From: Barnesiella intestinihominis YIT 11860
GTDB lineage: Bacteria > Bacteroidota > Bacteroidia > Bacteroidales > Barnesiellaceae
Assembly: GCF_000296465.1 (NCBI RefSeq)
Contig: NZ_JH815203.1
Span: 1,037,453 to 1,101,452, forward strand
DNA: 64,000 bases
Direction of reading: 5' to 3'
The notes beneath the pieces were generated by a model that saw nothing but the letters and a program-made list of their open reading frames with translations, made no database searches and had not been told where the DNA came from. The position numbers and the translations under genes are program-made. Within the stretch, counting starts at the first letter, position 1, and the number at the start of each line of letters is the position of its first letter. Shown here piece by piece: positions 45,124 through 54,517 of this stretch.

Positions 45124-45786
45124 ATGAAAAAGAAAAATTTTATTCCTTTCATTGCAATCTCTGTTTTATGTGCAGCCTGTCACGACAAAACTACTTTAAC
45201 CGGAGATTGGATTGAACCAGTACCGGGTACTACAAATACGATACAAGGATTCAGTCTGAAAGAAAACGGAGAAGCAACGTCCATCAATATGGCCACCCTT
45301 CAATATAAATCTTGGACGCAAGAGGACAACCGGCTCATTCTATCGGGAGAAAGCATCGGTAATCACCAAACAATCTCATTCTCTGATACTTTAAAAATTT
45401 TCAAACTATCGGAAGACAGTCTGATTTTGAAAAAAGGTGATTTGGTTAAAACATATACACGTCCCAAAAGTATCATTCCAGCGACTCCGATACAACCAGC
45501 TACATCTATTACGTTTACAGTAAAAGGGAAATTAGTCATCGGACATGAAGTACGCTCTTTTATCGCAGAAGGCGACACCACCTCATATTGGATCATCGAT
45601 GATTCGGGAACACTGAAAGAGGAATATGAAAAAACTATCGGCAACAATTCCGAGCCATATACTCCGGTATATGCCGAACTAAAAGTTATCGATACCGGGA
45701 AATCGAACGAAGGATTTGCCGCCGAATATGCCGGAGTCTATCATGTAAAAGAAGTGTTGAATATATCCCCGATTAAACCAGAATAG
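45124..45786 (+). CDS. lipocalin-like / NlpE-C-like lipoprotein
   Basis: I start at 45124 because that ATG opens a lipoprotein signal (MKKKNFIPFIAISVLCAACH); the longer frame from 45082 adds a hydrophobic leader and overlaps a promoter-like TACCTTTA. The 220-residue protein has an N-terminal lipocalin-like half (LTGDWIEPVPGTTNTIQGFS, LKENGEATSINMATLQYKSW). The second half (VKGKLVIGHEVRSFIAEGD, TSYWIIDDSG) resembles the OB-like C-terminal part of NlpE-type lipoproteins. Function unknown; a monitor of envelope stress is one idea based on that similarity. Confidence 0.75.
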   Translation: MKKKNFIPFIAISVLCAACHDKTTLTGDWIEPVPGTTNTIQGFSLKENGEATSINMATLQYKSWTQEDNRLILSGESIGNHQTISFSDTLKIFKLSEDSLILKKGDLVKTYTRPKSIIPATPIQPATSITFTVKGKLVIGHEVRSFIAEGDTTSYWIIDDSGTLKEEYEKTIGNNSEPYTPVYAELKVIDTGKSNEGFAAEYAGVYHVKEVLNISPIKPE

Positions 45787-46388
45787 GCGTGTAGCCATAT
45801 CATGAATATAGCCTACATAGGTGCGAGGATAAAGAATTCCGTAAAAAATTCGTGGGGATAGACTTGTATTTTAATAATGAATCTCTTGTCAGCAACCATA
45901 TTACGAACTCCTCAGCAAACGGTAAAAAAGCAGCCGAATAGATTTTTGAAGATATTCAACCCCTCCGTCACTACGTGCCACCTCCCCTATATTTTGCATG
46001 CAAAACACAGAGGAGGAGGTTAATACTTTCCTATATATCATGTTTGTTCTTCTCCCTTGCCGTGTCCCGTAGCATTACGGGGTGTTGCGTTAGCCATATA
46101 GAGAAGGTGGCACGTAGTGACGGAGGGGTTGAAAAGCACCACCTTAATCAGTCCGTTTATATCAGATATTTAACCCCCTCGCCCTACACTCCCCCTATCT
46201 CACCTGCGATGAGCAGAGGGAGAGTTGAATTCATACTCCTCCACTGTGTTTTTGTAGCGCAAAAATAGGGGAGATACCGAAGAACGATAGTTTCTGAGGA
46301 GAGGGAGTAGAATATACAAGGACAATCTCCACTAATTATCGACTGAGACAGAATAAAGAATATAGACGTAATACATTTTGATGAAAAT
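45787..46388. other. gene-free repeat region
   Basis: About 600 bp without a supported gene between the lipocalin-like gene and the tRNA terminator. The left part (45800-45955) translates in patches like a decayed transposase N-terminus. The rest holds nested inverted repeats rich in CTCC/GGAG. ORFs here are products of the repeats. Confidence 0.6.
45956..46274. repeat. nested inverted repeats
   Basis: An exact 28-bp inverted pair lies at 45956-45983 and 46105-46132. A second, imperfect pair of about 39 bp lies at 45981-46019 and 46236-46274, sharing CTCCCCTA, a TTTTGC core and an AAAACACAG block. The arms fold back on themselves, and a third related segment is at 46172-46230. This looks like a cluster of intergenic repeat units (REP/BIME-like or MITE-derived). 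Confidence 0.65.
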
Positions 46389-46417
46389 AAAAGAGCGATG
46401 AAATTCATCACTCTTTT
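46389..46417 (-). terminator. tRNA terminator
   Basis: On the - strand, AAAGAGTGATGAA pairs with TTTCATCGCTCTTTT directly after the tRNA 3' end, with a T-run. Confidence 0.75.
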
Positions 46418-46419
46418 TG

Positions 46420-46493
46420 TAGCGAGACCGGGGCATGATCCCGGGACCTCATGATTATGAATCATGCGCTCTAACCAACTGAGCTATCTCGCC
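46420..46493 (-). tRNA. tRNA-Met (CAT anticodon)
   Basis: The 74-nt sequence folds as a cloverleaf. The acceptor is GGCGAGA/TCTCGCT with a G-U first pair. The D arm is GCTC/GAGC with AGTTGGTTA. The anticodon arm is CATGA-TTCATAA-TCATG with anticodon CAT, and the T arm is CCGGG/CCCGG. CCA is not encoded. CAT could also be the lysidine-modified Ile isoacceptor; the first-pair G-U is not the C-A mismatch of an initiator. The T loop reads ATCATGC instead of TTCRANY. Confidence 0.92.
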
Positions 46494-46534
46494 AACATGT
46501 TTATGTATCGCACGACCAATTGTCAAATGCGGTG

Positions 46535-46566
46535 CAAAGATAAGGGATTATTTTATACTACACAAA
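46535..46566 (-). promoter_or_regulatory. promoter of tRNA-Met
   Basis: On the - strand TTTG (46563-46566), a 20-bp spacer, then TATCTTTG (46535-46542): a full match to the Bacteroidetes TTTG/TAnnTTTG consensus. It lies 41 bp before the tRNA 5' end. Confidence 0.8.
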
Positions 46567-46595
46567 AAATTGGCTTACTTTTTTTACTCACCAAT

Positions 46596-49319
46596 TCATG
46601 CAATCCATCGCCGTATCAACCGATATATCTCTCCAATCCATAAAACGGCCGAGGTTGCCACAAAAATATACACCCAGTCCATCGGTTGTAAAGGAGTCAC
46701 ACTGAACAATGCTCCACCCAAGCTGACTATCAAAATCTGCCCGGCTAGAATAATGAGGGTGACCCACAGAAATCCTTTGCATGAAGCCAAACGATCAAAA
46801 GCGGATTGTACATTTCCAAAAGCCTTCGCATTGAACATATTCCAAAATTGTAAAAACACGAATATGGAAAAGAAAAGGGTAAGTTCATATCGGGTAAGCC
46901 CTCCGGGAACTGGCGCAAAGTTAAAGAAATGGGTAAAGAAAAGCGACAGATCGAACTGAGCGAGCGATGTAATATCGACATGTTTGAAATATTGCAACAG
47001 CCCGAACAAGAGCAACACAAAAGCAATTCCAGTCCCGATGATACCTCCTGCCATAGGCCGGGTAACGATATTATCGTTCAAATGACGCGGCTTGTCCCGC
47101 ATAACCCGCTCGTCGGGCGGCAAGGAAGCCAATGCCAAAGCAGCGAAGGTATCCATAATGAGATTTACCCAAAGCATCTGAGTGACTGTCAACGGCGACT
47201 CTGTTCCTAAAAAAGCACCGATAAGGACAATCAAACATGCGGCCACATTGATAGTCATCTGGAAAAGAATGAACTTCTGTATGTTACGATACAGCGAGCG
47301 TCCCCAAAGCACCGCTTTGGTAATACTACCGAATGAATTGTCGATAATCGTAATGTCGCTCGCTTCTTTGGCGACAGATGTCCCGTCGCCCATCGAAAGC
47401 CCCACCTGCGCAGCATTGAGTGCCGGGGCATCGTTCGTTCCGTCTCCGGTAACGGCAACGACCTCATCTTGCGATTGCAACAAACGTACAAGTCGCTCCT
47501 TATCCATTGGACGAGCCCGAGCGATAACTTTCAAATCGGGGATACGTTCCAACAAAGTTTTATCGTCGAGAGCCGCGAATTCGGGACCTATAATTATATT
47601 ACGATCTCCGTCTTCGGGTGTCCACAACGAAATCTGGCGAGCTATTTCACGAGCTGTGGCCGGGGTATCGCCTGTTACGATCTTCACTTTTATCCCCGCA
47701 TTCAAACAGTCGGAAACTGCCGCAGGCACTTCCTTACGAACCGGGTCGGCAATGGCTGTGATACCTAAGAAAGTCAATTTGATATGGGGAGCCAAGTGTC
47801 CGGCGATGAAACACACCTCATCGGGCTCGACCAAAGCATAGGCAAACCCCAAAGTACGCATGGCTTGATTTTGGTATTGCAACAGCTTTTCTTCCAGCAT
47901 CGGACGGCTATCGGTCATAGGAACATTTCCCGACGAAGTAACCCGATCTGAACAGAAATTCATCACATATTCGGGAGCACCTTTCACATAAAGCACCCGG
48001 TGATTCAATAACGGAGACTGAACTACCGTAGCCATATACTTACGTTCGGTAGAAAATGTCAACTGTTCGATCACCTCTGCATGACGACGCAACGCTGCAT
48101 AATCGACTCCCCGGTCGGCCAACCAAAGCAGCAAAGCTCCCTCGGTAGGATTGCCCAACACTTTCACACTGCCGGCAGCCTCATCTAAATGAGCGGTCGA
48201 GTTTGCCGCTATACTCTCAAAAATAATGTCCTCCACTCCCGACTCAGGAATATAATCGAAAGCCGCCTCATGCACTCTCATCTGGTTTTGCGTGAGAGTT
48301 CCGGTCTTATCGGTACAAATCACCGAAGCCGCACCCATCGTTTCGCAAGCATGCATTTTACGAACCAGATTATTATTCGCCAGCATACGCTTCATACTCA
48401 TCGCCAAACTGAGCGTGACACTCATCGGCAATCCTTCGGGGACAGCCACGACGATAACCGTAACAGCTATCATCGCCGTCGATAACAGATAGCTTCCGAA
48501 CAATAACCAATCGATAACGGGGTGCTCTGTCAGGTAAATAACCGTTCGAGCTATAAAAATAACGGCAGCGATAATGTAGCTCGCTTTTGTAATAAACGAA
48601 GCCAACGTATTTAGCTGCTTATCGAGGGGCGTTTGCGTATTATTTTCTATCTGAGAACCGGTATATACCTTACCATATTCGGTCGCATCGCCCACTTGCG
48701 TCACTTGCATGACACCGTATCCACCCAACATCGTAGAGCCGTTCATCACGGCATTGGAAGGGTATGTGGCTTCTTTATCGAAATCGGCTTCTATCGTCGT
48801 TTTAGTCGCCATCGGCTCTCCGGTTAAAGAAGATTCATTCACCTGCACCGATACAGCACTCAATAAAATTCCATCGGCAGGTATTTCATCTCCGGCATTC
48901 AACATAACGATGTCGCCCACGACAATCTCCCGTTTGGGTATCTCCAACATATGTCCGCCTCGTATGACCTTGACAGGAAGATCGTCGTTTACCTGATTGA
49001 GAATATCGAATTTCTTAGCCGCACTCATTTCGAAAAGAAAGCCGACAACCGTCGCCAACAATATAGCCAAAACGATACCTGCCGGTTCGAACAACGCCGA
49101 CATGCCGGCCTCGCCCGTAGCGATATGATAAACCGCAACAGCGACAGAAAGCAGTAATGCGATTAAAAGGATTCGAATAATCGGATCGGAAAACTTTTCC
49201 AAAAACAATTTCCACATAGGCGTACGAGCCGGAGGAGTCAATATATTTTCTCCATACCGTTCCCGACTGGCCAATACTTCCGATTCGCTAAGCCCGGAAT
49301 ATTCTACCTCAGATTTCAT
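46596..49319 (-). CDS. calcium-type P-type ATPase (PMCA/SERCA-like)
   Basis: The 907-residue P2-type ATPase has the N-terminal cation-ATPase domain, the actuator motif SSLTGEPMA, the phosphorylation motif CTDKTGTLTQNQ, VKGAPEYVM in the nucleotide domain, ATGD-like VTGDTPATA and the hinge GDGTNDAPAL. About ten membrane helices are visible, including VVAVPEGLPMSVTLSLAMSM as helix 4 and MLWVNLIMDTFAALALA as helix 6. Helix 4 VPEGLP fits calcium pumps. It exports Ca2+ or a similar divalent ion. It starts 42 bp after hisS on the same strand and probably shares its transcript. Confidence 0.92.
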   Translation of the reverse strand: MKSEVEYSGLSESEVLASRERYGENILTPPARTPMWKLFLEKFSDPIIRILLIALLLSVAVAVYHIATGEAGMSALFEPAGIVLAILLATVVGFLFEMSAAKKFDILNQVNDDLPVKVIRGGHMLEIPKREIVVGDIVMLNAGDEIPADGILLSAVSVQVNESSLTGEPMATKTTIEADFDKEATYPSNAVMNGSTMLGGYGVMQVTQVGDATEYGKVYTGSQIENNTQTPLDKQLNTLASFITKASYIIAAVIFIARTVIYLTEHPVIDWLLFGSYLLSTAMIAVTVIVVAVPEGLPMSVTLSLAMSMKRMLANNNLVRKMHACETMGAASVICTDKTGTLTQNQMRVHEAAFDYIPESGVEDIIFESIAANSTAHLDEAAGSVKVLGNPTEGALLLWLADRGVDYAALRRHAEVIEQLTFSTERKYMATVVQSPLLNHRVLYVKGAPEYVMNFCSDRVTSSGNVPMTDSRPMLEEKLLQYQNQAMRTLGFAYALVEPDEVCFIAGHLAPHIKLTFLGITAIADPVRKEVPAAVSDCLNAGIKVKIVTGDTPATAREIARQISLWTPEDGDRNIIIGPEFAALDDKTLLERIPDLKVIARARPMDKERLVRLLQSQDEVVAVTGDGTNDAPALNAAQVGLSMGDGTSVAKEASDITIIDNSFGSITKAVLWGRSLYRNIQKFILFQMTINVAACLIVLIGAFLGTESPLTVTQMLWVNLIMDTFAALALASLPPDERVMRDKPRHLNDNIVTRPMAGGIIGTGIAFVLLLFGLLQYFKHVDITSLAQFDLSLFFTHFFNFAPVPGGLTRYELTLFFSIFVFLQFWNMFNAKAFGNVQSAFDRLASCKGFLWVTLIILAGQILIVSLGGALFSVTPLQPMDWVYIFVATSAVLWIGEIYRLIRRWIA

Positions 49320-49361
49320 CTATTCTATTATTCTATTGATACCTATTTTATAAAGAAACCG

Positions 49362-50723
49362 CTATGCGAACAGAGCTATCACCTCATCGATGGTAAACAG
49401 GGACTGTTCGCCCGTAGTCATATTTTTCAAAGTGATTTTTTCTGCTGCAATTTCATTTTCACCGACCAAAGCGACATACTCCACGCCTGTGGAATCGGCA
49501 TATCCCATCTGCTTCTTCATCTTAGCGGCTTCGGGATAAATTTCGGCCCGTATACCGGCAGCTCTTAACCGGGCTAAATGAGACAGACAAACCTCGCATT
49601 CCCGCTCTCCGAAATTAACGAACAGAACTTGTGTCGATTCCATCGACTCCTTCGGGTATAAATCGAGTTGATTGAGTACATCGAAAATACGATCGGCCCC
49701 GAAAGAAATACCGACACCGGAAACTCCCGTCAAGCCGAACACTCCCGTCAAATTATCATAACGGCCTCCCCCTGTAATGCTTCCAATTTGCACATCGAGA
49801 GCCTTTACTTCGAGAATAGCTCCCGTATAATAATTCAGTCCGCGAGCCAAAGTCAAATCGATTTCAAGCGATGCTCGCAGAGACGAAGCGGATAGTTTTC
49901 GTAAAATATATTCCAACTCGTCTATACCTTTCAATCCCACTTCCGAGGCAGATAATTCTCTACGCAGCACTTGTAACTTTTCTTCGTTGCTTCCCTGCAA
50001 CAGAATCACTGGTTGCAATCGGGCGATGGCATCTTCGGACAAACCCTTTTCCCGTAATTCGTCATTCACCTTATCCAATCCTATCTTATCGAGCTTATCG
50101 ATAGCGACCGTAATATCGACTATCTTATCGGGAGCACCTATCCACTCGGCTATCCCGCTCAATATCTTCCGATTGTTCAATTTAATAGCGACCCGTATTC
50201 CGAAACGGGCGAAAACCTCGTCTATCATTTGAATGAGTTCCACCTCGTTCAATAATGAATCGGAACCTACGACATCGGCATCGCATTGGTAAAATTCACG
50301 ATAGCGTCCCTTTTGCGGACGGTCGGCTCGCCACACGGGCTGTATCTGATAACGTTTGAATGGAAACGTCAGTTCATTACGGTGCATCACGACGAAACGG
50401 GCGAAAGGAACCGTCAAATCATATCGTAACCCTTTCTCACATAACCGGCAAGACAAGCGGTTGAGATTACGCTCCTCTAAATCGGTCTCGGTAACATCGG
50501 AAAGAAAGTCTCCCGAATTAAGGACTTTAAACAAAAGTTTATCCCCCTCTTCTCCATACTTTCCCATCAAGATCTGTAAAGTCTCCATCGCCGGAGTCTC
50601 GATTTGACGGAATCCATAAAGGCCGAAAACATGCTTTATCGTATTGAATATATAATTACGCTTCGCCATCTCTTCCACAGAGAAATCTCGCGTACCCTTC
50701 GGGATACAAGGTTTTGCCATCAT
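49362..50723 (-). CDS. hisS: histidyl-tRNA synthetase
   Basis: The 453-residue class II synthetase has [11 protein letters not shown] at the N-terminus, [11 protein letters not shown]-like motif 1 ([13 protein letters not shown]), motif 2 [20 protein letters not shown] with [10 protein letters not shown], the His-A motif [10 protein letters not shown], and motif 3 region [10 protein letters not shown] and [11 protein letters not shown]. The anticodon-binding domain follows ([13 protein letters not shown]). Two ATGs in tandem begin the gene (50723 and 50720). A consensus promoter lies 60 to 90 bp upstream. Length is slightly above the usual 420-430. Confidence 0.97.
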   Translation of the reverse strand: MMAKPCIPKGTRDFSVEEMAKRNYIFNTIKHVFGLYGFRQIETPAMETLQILMGKYGEEGDKLLFKVLNSGDFLSDVTETDLEERNLNRLSCRLCEKGLRYDLTVPFARFVVMHRNELTFPFKRYQIQPVWRADRPQKGRYREFYQCDADVVGSDSLLNEVELIQMIDEVFARFGIRVAIKLNNRKILSGIAEWIGAPDKIVDITVAIDKLDKIGLDKVNDELREKGLSEDAIARLQPVILLQGSNEEKLQVLRRELSASEVGLKGIDELEYILRKLSASSLRASLEIDLTLARGLNYYTGAILEVKALDVQIGSITGGGRYDNLTGVFGLTGVSGVGISFGADRIFDVLNQLDLYPKESMESTQVLFVNFGERECEVCLSHLARLRAAGIRAEIYPEAAKMKKQMGYADSTGVEYVALVGENEIAAEKITLKNMTTGEQSLFTIDEVIALFA

Positions 50724-50781
50724 ATTTGATAATCTTATTCTATAAAATTTCTACGGGGAAAACCCCGATATAAATGAACTA

Positions 50782-50813
50782 CAAAAATAGCGTAAACCAA
50801 AGACAGAAACAAA
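50782..50813 (-). promoter_or_regulatory. promoter of hisS
   Basis: On the - strand TTTG (50810-50813), 20-bp spacer, TATTTTTG (50782-50789): a full consensus match, about 58 bp before the hisS start. Confidence 0.7.
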
Positions 50814-50906
50814 TTTATCGGATTCTCCCGAAATACAGCCTATCTTCGCTTTTCATGCAAAGGTATAACATTTTTCTTTTCACCACATTTTCAGTTCTAA
50901 ATTCTT

Positions 50907-51100
50907 AGAAGCTGTTTTAAATTTATTGAGAAATAATATTATCATTGCAAGCAGGTATGTTCCGGCCATATTGAGCCCCAGTTTCGCATCTTGAATCCCT
51001 TGATTTTTGTCAATAGCCCGCTATTGACTGCATATCTCGGACTCCAATCTGCTTCAACATAGGCCTCAATCTGTCTCGGAATAAATTTAAAACAGCTTCT
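50907..51100 (-). mobile_element. MITE-like or IS remnant with 21-bp terminal inverted repeats
   Basis: Exact 21-bp inverted repeats lie at 50907-50927 and 51080-51100 (both containing AAGCTGTTTTAAATTTAT or its complement). On the - strand the interior reads, after a stop, QDAKLGLNMAGTYLLAMIIL and then FLNKFKTAS, so the last codons fall in the repeat. This pattern is like the C-terminus of an IS transposase next to its right end. It has no full transposase and would need help to move. Confidence 0.72.
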
Positions 51101-51139
51101 TAATATTAAGAAAATATTTTCAACTTTTCAAGTCGATGA

Positions 51140-54100
51140 CTAAAAACGATAAGCTGTTCCTAATGAAATGCGGCCGACTCCGATGAAATGATGTGTATTG
51201 GGTATGTAGTCATATAACTTATCGTCCCACAACGTCATCGAGGGTTCCGCAAAAAGATCGAACGAACGGGAAACATTCCACCGGAATTGCAAACCTCCCT
51301 CGACCACCCAACCGATACCTCCATCACTGTTATAATTACTCCACCCTATACCGGTTCCCAACGAGGCTATCAGATGGAAACGACGATCGGGATCGGGTTC
51401 AAGAAGCGATGTAAGATTCAACAGATAATCGACATGAGCCGTCCCCAAGCAAAGAGTTTTCGACGTATGGGGTGCAATAAAATCATATCCCAAGCCTATT
51501 TCCATACCCGATGCCGATGTAAACCATCTACCGAAAGAAAGGTCTGCCCCTACCGAAACTTTCCGATAACGGTCCACCAAAATCGTTTCACTGAACAACG
51601 ACGGACCTACCGAAACGGAAAAATAATTTCTCTTATCGAAAGTTCGTTTTCCTCCCGCAACTGTATTCCCGCCCAATTTATAATTGAGGCCAACCATCAA
51701 ACGAGCCTCCGGGTCGAAGCCCAAGCCATTGTCATTACGAGAAACACGAGATGCAAGAAGCTGAGGCTCGATAAACAAATCGATGCCCGAAGATACATTG
51801 AACCGTCCTTGTACTCCTGCTCTGACGCCATAAACAAATTCATTTTTCTTTTGGCTATTTCCGACTCCGGCATACACTCCGCCTAACGCAATGAGGTCAA
51901 ACAACCTGTCGGAATTATATCCGACCGTAAAAGCCGACAGATTAAACATATAGTCGGCCGACAAAGCCAGCGACATATAACGTGGCGCCGCACCGTAATA
52001 TCCATAATCCAAGCCCAACCGCCAAGCCGACAAAGGAGTGTACCACTTGCCGACAGAAACAGCCAATCCATGACCTCCCGCAAAATCATCGCCAGACCGT
52101 CTCAATACCCGTCCCGTATAGGCCAATGACAAGAAATATTTATCGGACAAGTCATAAGCGGCATGATTGGCCTTATAGTCATATCGATCGAGCTGATATT
52201 GCAGACCGACATTTAGAGAAGTCAACATGTCGACAGGCAAACCGGCGAAGCTCTCACGAGAATATTTTTTCCCGAAAGCCCTCACTTGGGGTTCGACAAA
52301 CAATCCGATACCCGAACCTACATTCCACAATCCTTGCAAACTCAAACCCATACCGGGATAAAATCCCGAATTATAGCTGGTCGCATAGGATAGTACGGCT
52401 CCAACACCCAATGTCGCATGGAATATCCGAGAAGGATTATACCCATACAACGTCGAATTGATATTCCACAAATAATCGAGTTGTACAAGACCGAACTTGC
52501 GATAACCGGGTTGGGAATCGCCATACGCGCCTCCGCCTGCCGTCAAACGCACGCCCGACGCGGCCGTAAACCATTTGCCCAAATAAAGAGAAGCCATCGG
52601 CCCGATTCGATCCAAAGGATTAGTGCGCAACCCCTTATGCAGAATACCTGCTGCTCCTATATTTAAACCGTAAAACATGTGGTCGACAAAATTCTCGTTA
52701 CGAAATTCTACGGTTTTCTCAAATGATCCGTGTTTCATTCCGTAAGCATAAAGATTGTAGGAAAGCCCCGCCGTAACAGTCGGCACGACATCGACCGAAG
52801 AGAACAAGTTTCGTTCCCAACGGTTATTTTGACTCACATTCAATCGAGGCTCGACAAATAAATCGAACATATCGTTGAGACGGAATGTCCCCTGCAAGCC
52901 TATACCCGCTCCGAATCCATGTTGGAAATAACCCTCGGAAGAGACATAGTCGTAATTAAACCCGGCAACCCCATTCAAATTAAAAAACCGATTGCTATCA
53001 TACCCATAAAAAAGCGTGGAAAAATTCAACAAGTAATCGAGTTGGCCACCGACAGCCAATGTCCTGTATGGAGAGAACTCGGTATCGAGAGACGAATAAT
53101 TTAACAATAAGCGAGCTCCCGAAACAGGATTCCACCACGTACCTATACCGCCGAAAATACGGAAACCCTTATTGGGCAAAGGATTGGAAAGCGAAAATTT
53201 CATCGCCCCTGCAAATCCGGCTCCCATCGTTAAATAAAGATCTCCTATACGACGAGGAAAATCAAAAGCATCCTCTTCCCTCGCCGACCGATTGAACGAC
53301 GGCGATACAGGACGATATGTAAATCCGGCCAAAACAGCCGGTAGCGGATCGACAGCACTCAACCCGTCTTTCCAAGATTCGTTCGAAAACACATCGACAC
53401 GAGGTTCCACAAATACAGCCCAATGATCCGATAGGCGAAACTCTCCGTGCAAACCTGTCCCCGCGCTCCACCGAGTATGCAATTTATCGTCTACGGCTAC
53501 CGAATGAAAACCCGCACCCAATACCCCCGACATCTCGAACAACCGGCTCGGATCATATCCACCGAACAAAGCATGGAGATTAAACAGATAATCGAGTTGC
53601 AAGCCGAAAGAAGACTTATTATACAATTCGTCGGTCTTCAAATAACGCATCAATCCAGATAATCTCAAAGAAGAAACAGAAGTAAATTGATTTCCAATCG
53701 ACAGCATAGCCGTAGCCCCGGGATCAAGAAGGAGCCCAGAACCACTCGTCAATGTAGTCGCCATACCGCCTCCCGCAGAAACGAAAAAACCTTGATCGGC
53801 TCCGAAAAAAGGAGCTTTACGACGCACCGGATCCGATAGTAAACGATAACCTAAGCCGGCCATCAACGAAGCCTCCCAGTCGTAACGCATCCAAGTCTTT
53901 ATCCCGTCTATTCCGTCGGAATAAATTCCAATACGGGGTTCAAGATAGAAAAAGGTCAACGGAGAAAAATTAAACCTTGTCTGCATACCCAATCGAAATC
54001 CGCCGGCATGCGACCAATTGCCGGTACGATATAGTAACTGATATTCACCACCGGCGACACCGATTAACTCGAACATTCGAACGGGATTATCTTTATGCAG

Positions 54101-54514
54101 CAAAGAAGTAATATTCATCAAATAATCGGCAGACAAACCGACAAAATAGGGATTCACCCCTGCGAGCCCGTTATGTAACCCCGCATTTAACCCCACACGC
54201 ATACCGTGCACCGGAGAAAACCAATCGCCTACCGTCAATCCTGCACGAAGCCCCAAACCGGGAGTAGCGAACAAAGAACCGGCCGAACGATCGAGAATCA
54301 GGCCTGCCTCCCCTGAAATAAAAAGATGGTCGCCAAATTTCTTTTTAGCATACCTTTCATTTTTGGCGGGCTTTTGCAAGGTATAATCCAACCCATTAAA
54401 CTGATTATTCTCCGGTTGTTCCTGCGCAGCCGCACTAATCGTAAAAACGACGATTAAAAATAGCGGCAGTCGAACCACCGAAGTAAAACCGCGCATAATA
54501 TATCTCATTTTCAT
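51140..54514 (-). CDS. six-repeat outer-membrane beta-barrel protein
   Basis: The 1124-residue protein has a signal peptide (about 1-30, ending ISAAA) and then six tandem repeats of about 174 to 187 residues. The repeat marker DYLxN or DYMxN appears at residues 130, 308, 493, 680, 854 and 1029, each followed by a YDPxRxF-like loop. A second marker FVEP or FxEP appears at 192, 370, 555, 741, 916 and 1090. Each unit alternates short amphipathic strands and turns as in an 8-stranded OmpA/DUF3575-like barrel. The chain ends in the outer-membrane signature AYRF. It is the last gene of a three-gene operon, 3 bp after the OmpA/TPR protein gene. I know no named family for the full length. Confidence 0.8.
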   Translation of the reverse strand: MKMRYIMRGFTSVVRLPLFLIVVFTISAAAQEQPENNQFNGLDYTLQKPAKNERYAKKKFGDHLFISGEAGLILDRSAGSLFATPGLGLRAGLTVGDWFSPVHGMRVGLNAGLHNGLAGVNPYFVGLSADYLMNITSLLHKDNPVRMFELIGVAGGEYQLLYRTGNWSHAGGFRLGMQTRFNFSPLTFFYLEPRIGIYSDGIDGIKTWMRYDWEASLMAGLGYRLLSDPVRRKAPFFGADQGFFVSAGGGMATTLTSGSGLLLDPGATAMLSIGNQFTSVSSLRLSGLMRYLKTDELYNKSSFGLQLDYLFNLHALFGGYDPSRLFEMSGVLGAGFHSVAVDDKLHTRWSAGTGLHGEFRLSDHWAVFVEPRVDVFSNESWKDGLSAVDPLPAVLAGFTYRPVSPSFNRSAREEDAFDFPRRIGDLYLTMGAGFAGAMKFSLSNPLPNKGFRIFGGIGTWWNPVSGARLLLNYSSLDTEFSPYRTLAVGGQLDYLLNFSTLFYGYDSNRFFNLNGVAGFNYDYVSSEGYFQHGFGAGIGLQGTFRLNDMFDLFVEPRLNVSQNNRWERNLFSSVDVVPTVTAGLSYNLYAYGMKHGSFEKTVEFRNENFVDHMFYGLNIGAAGILHKGLRTNPLDRIGPMASLYLGKWFTAASGVRLTAGGGAYGDSQPGYRKFGLVQLDYLWNINSTLYGYNPSRIFHATLGVGAVLSYATSYNSGFYPGMGLSLQGLWNVGSGIGLFVEPQVRAFGKKYSRESFAGLPVDMLTSLNVGLQYQLDRYDYKANHAAYDLSDKYFLSLAYTGRVLRRSGDDFAGGHGLAVSVGKWYTPLSAWRLGLDYGYYGAAPRYMSLALSADYMFNLSAFTVGYNSDRLFDLIALGGVYAGVGNSQKKNEFVYGVRAGVQGRFNVSSGIDLFIEPQLLASRVSRNDNGLGFDPEARLMVGLNYKLGGNTVAGGKRTFDKRNYFSVSVGPSLFSETILVDRYRKVSVGADLSFGRWFTSASGMEIGLGYDFIAPHTSKTLCLGTAHVDYLLNLTSLLEPDPDRRFHLIASLGTGIGWSNYNSDGGIGWVVEGGLQFRWNVSRSFDLFAEPSMTLWDDKLYDYIPNTHHFIGVGRISLGTAYRF

Positions 54515-54517
54515 ACT

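Larger units (their letters stand above)
50724..51139. other. intergenic stretch with promoter and MITE-like element
   Basis: 416 bp without an intact gene, holding the hisS promoter and the 194-bp element described at 50907-51100. The remainder is AT-rich and featureless to my reading. Confidence 0.65.

Noticed and set aside
45975-46268. 97-residue frame in the repeat region
   Set aside because: It is built from the inverted repeats themselves and has no promoter or conserved motif.
45956-46274. CRISPR array
   Set aside because: Repeats are inverted and nested rather than regularly spaced direct copies, and no cas gene is near.
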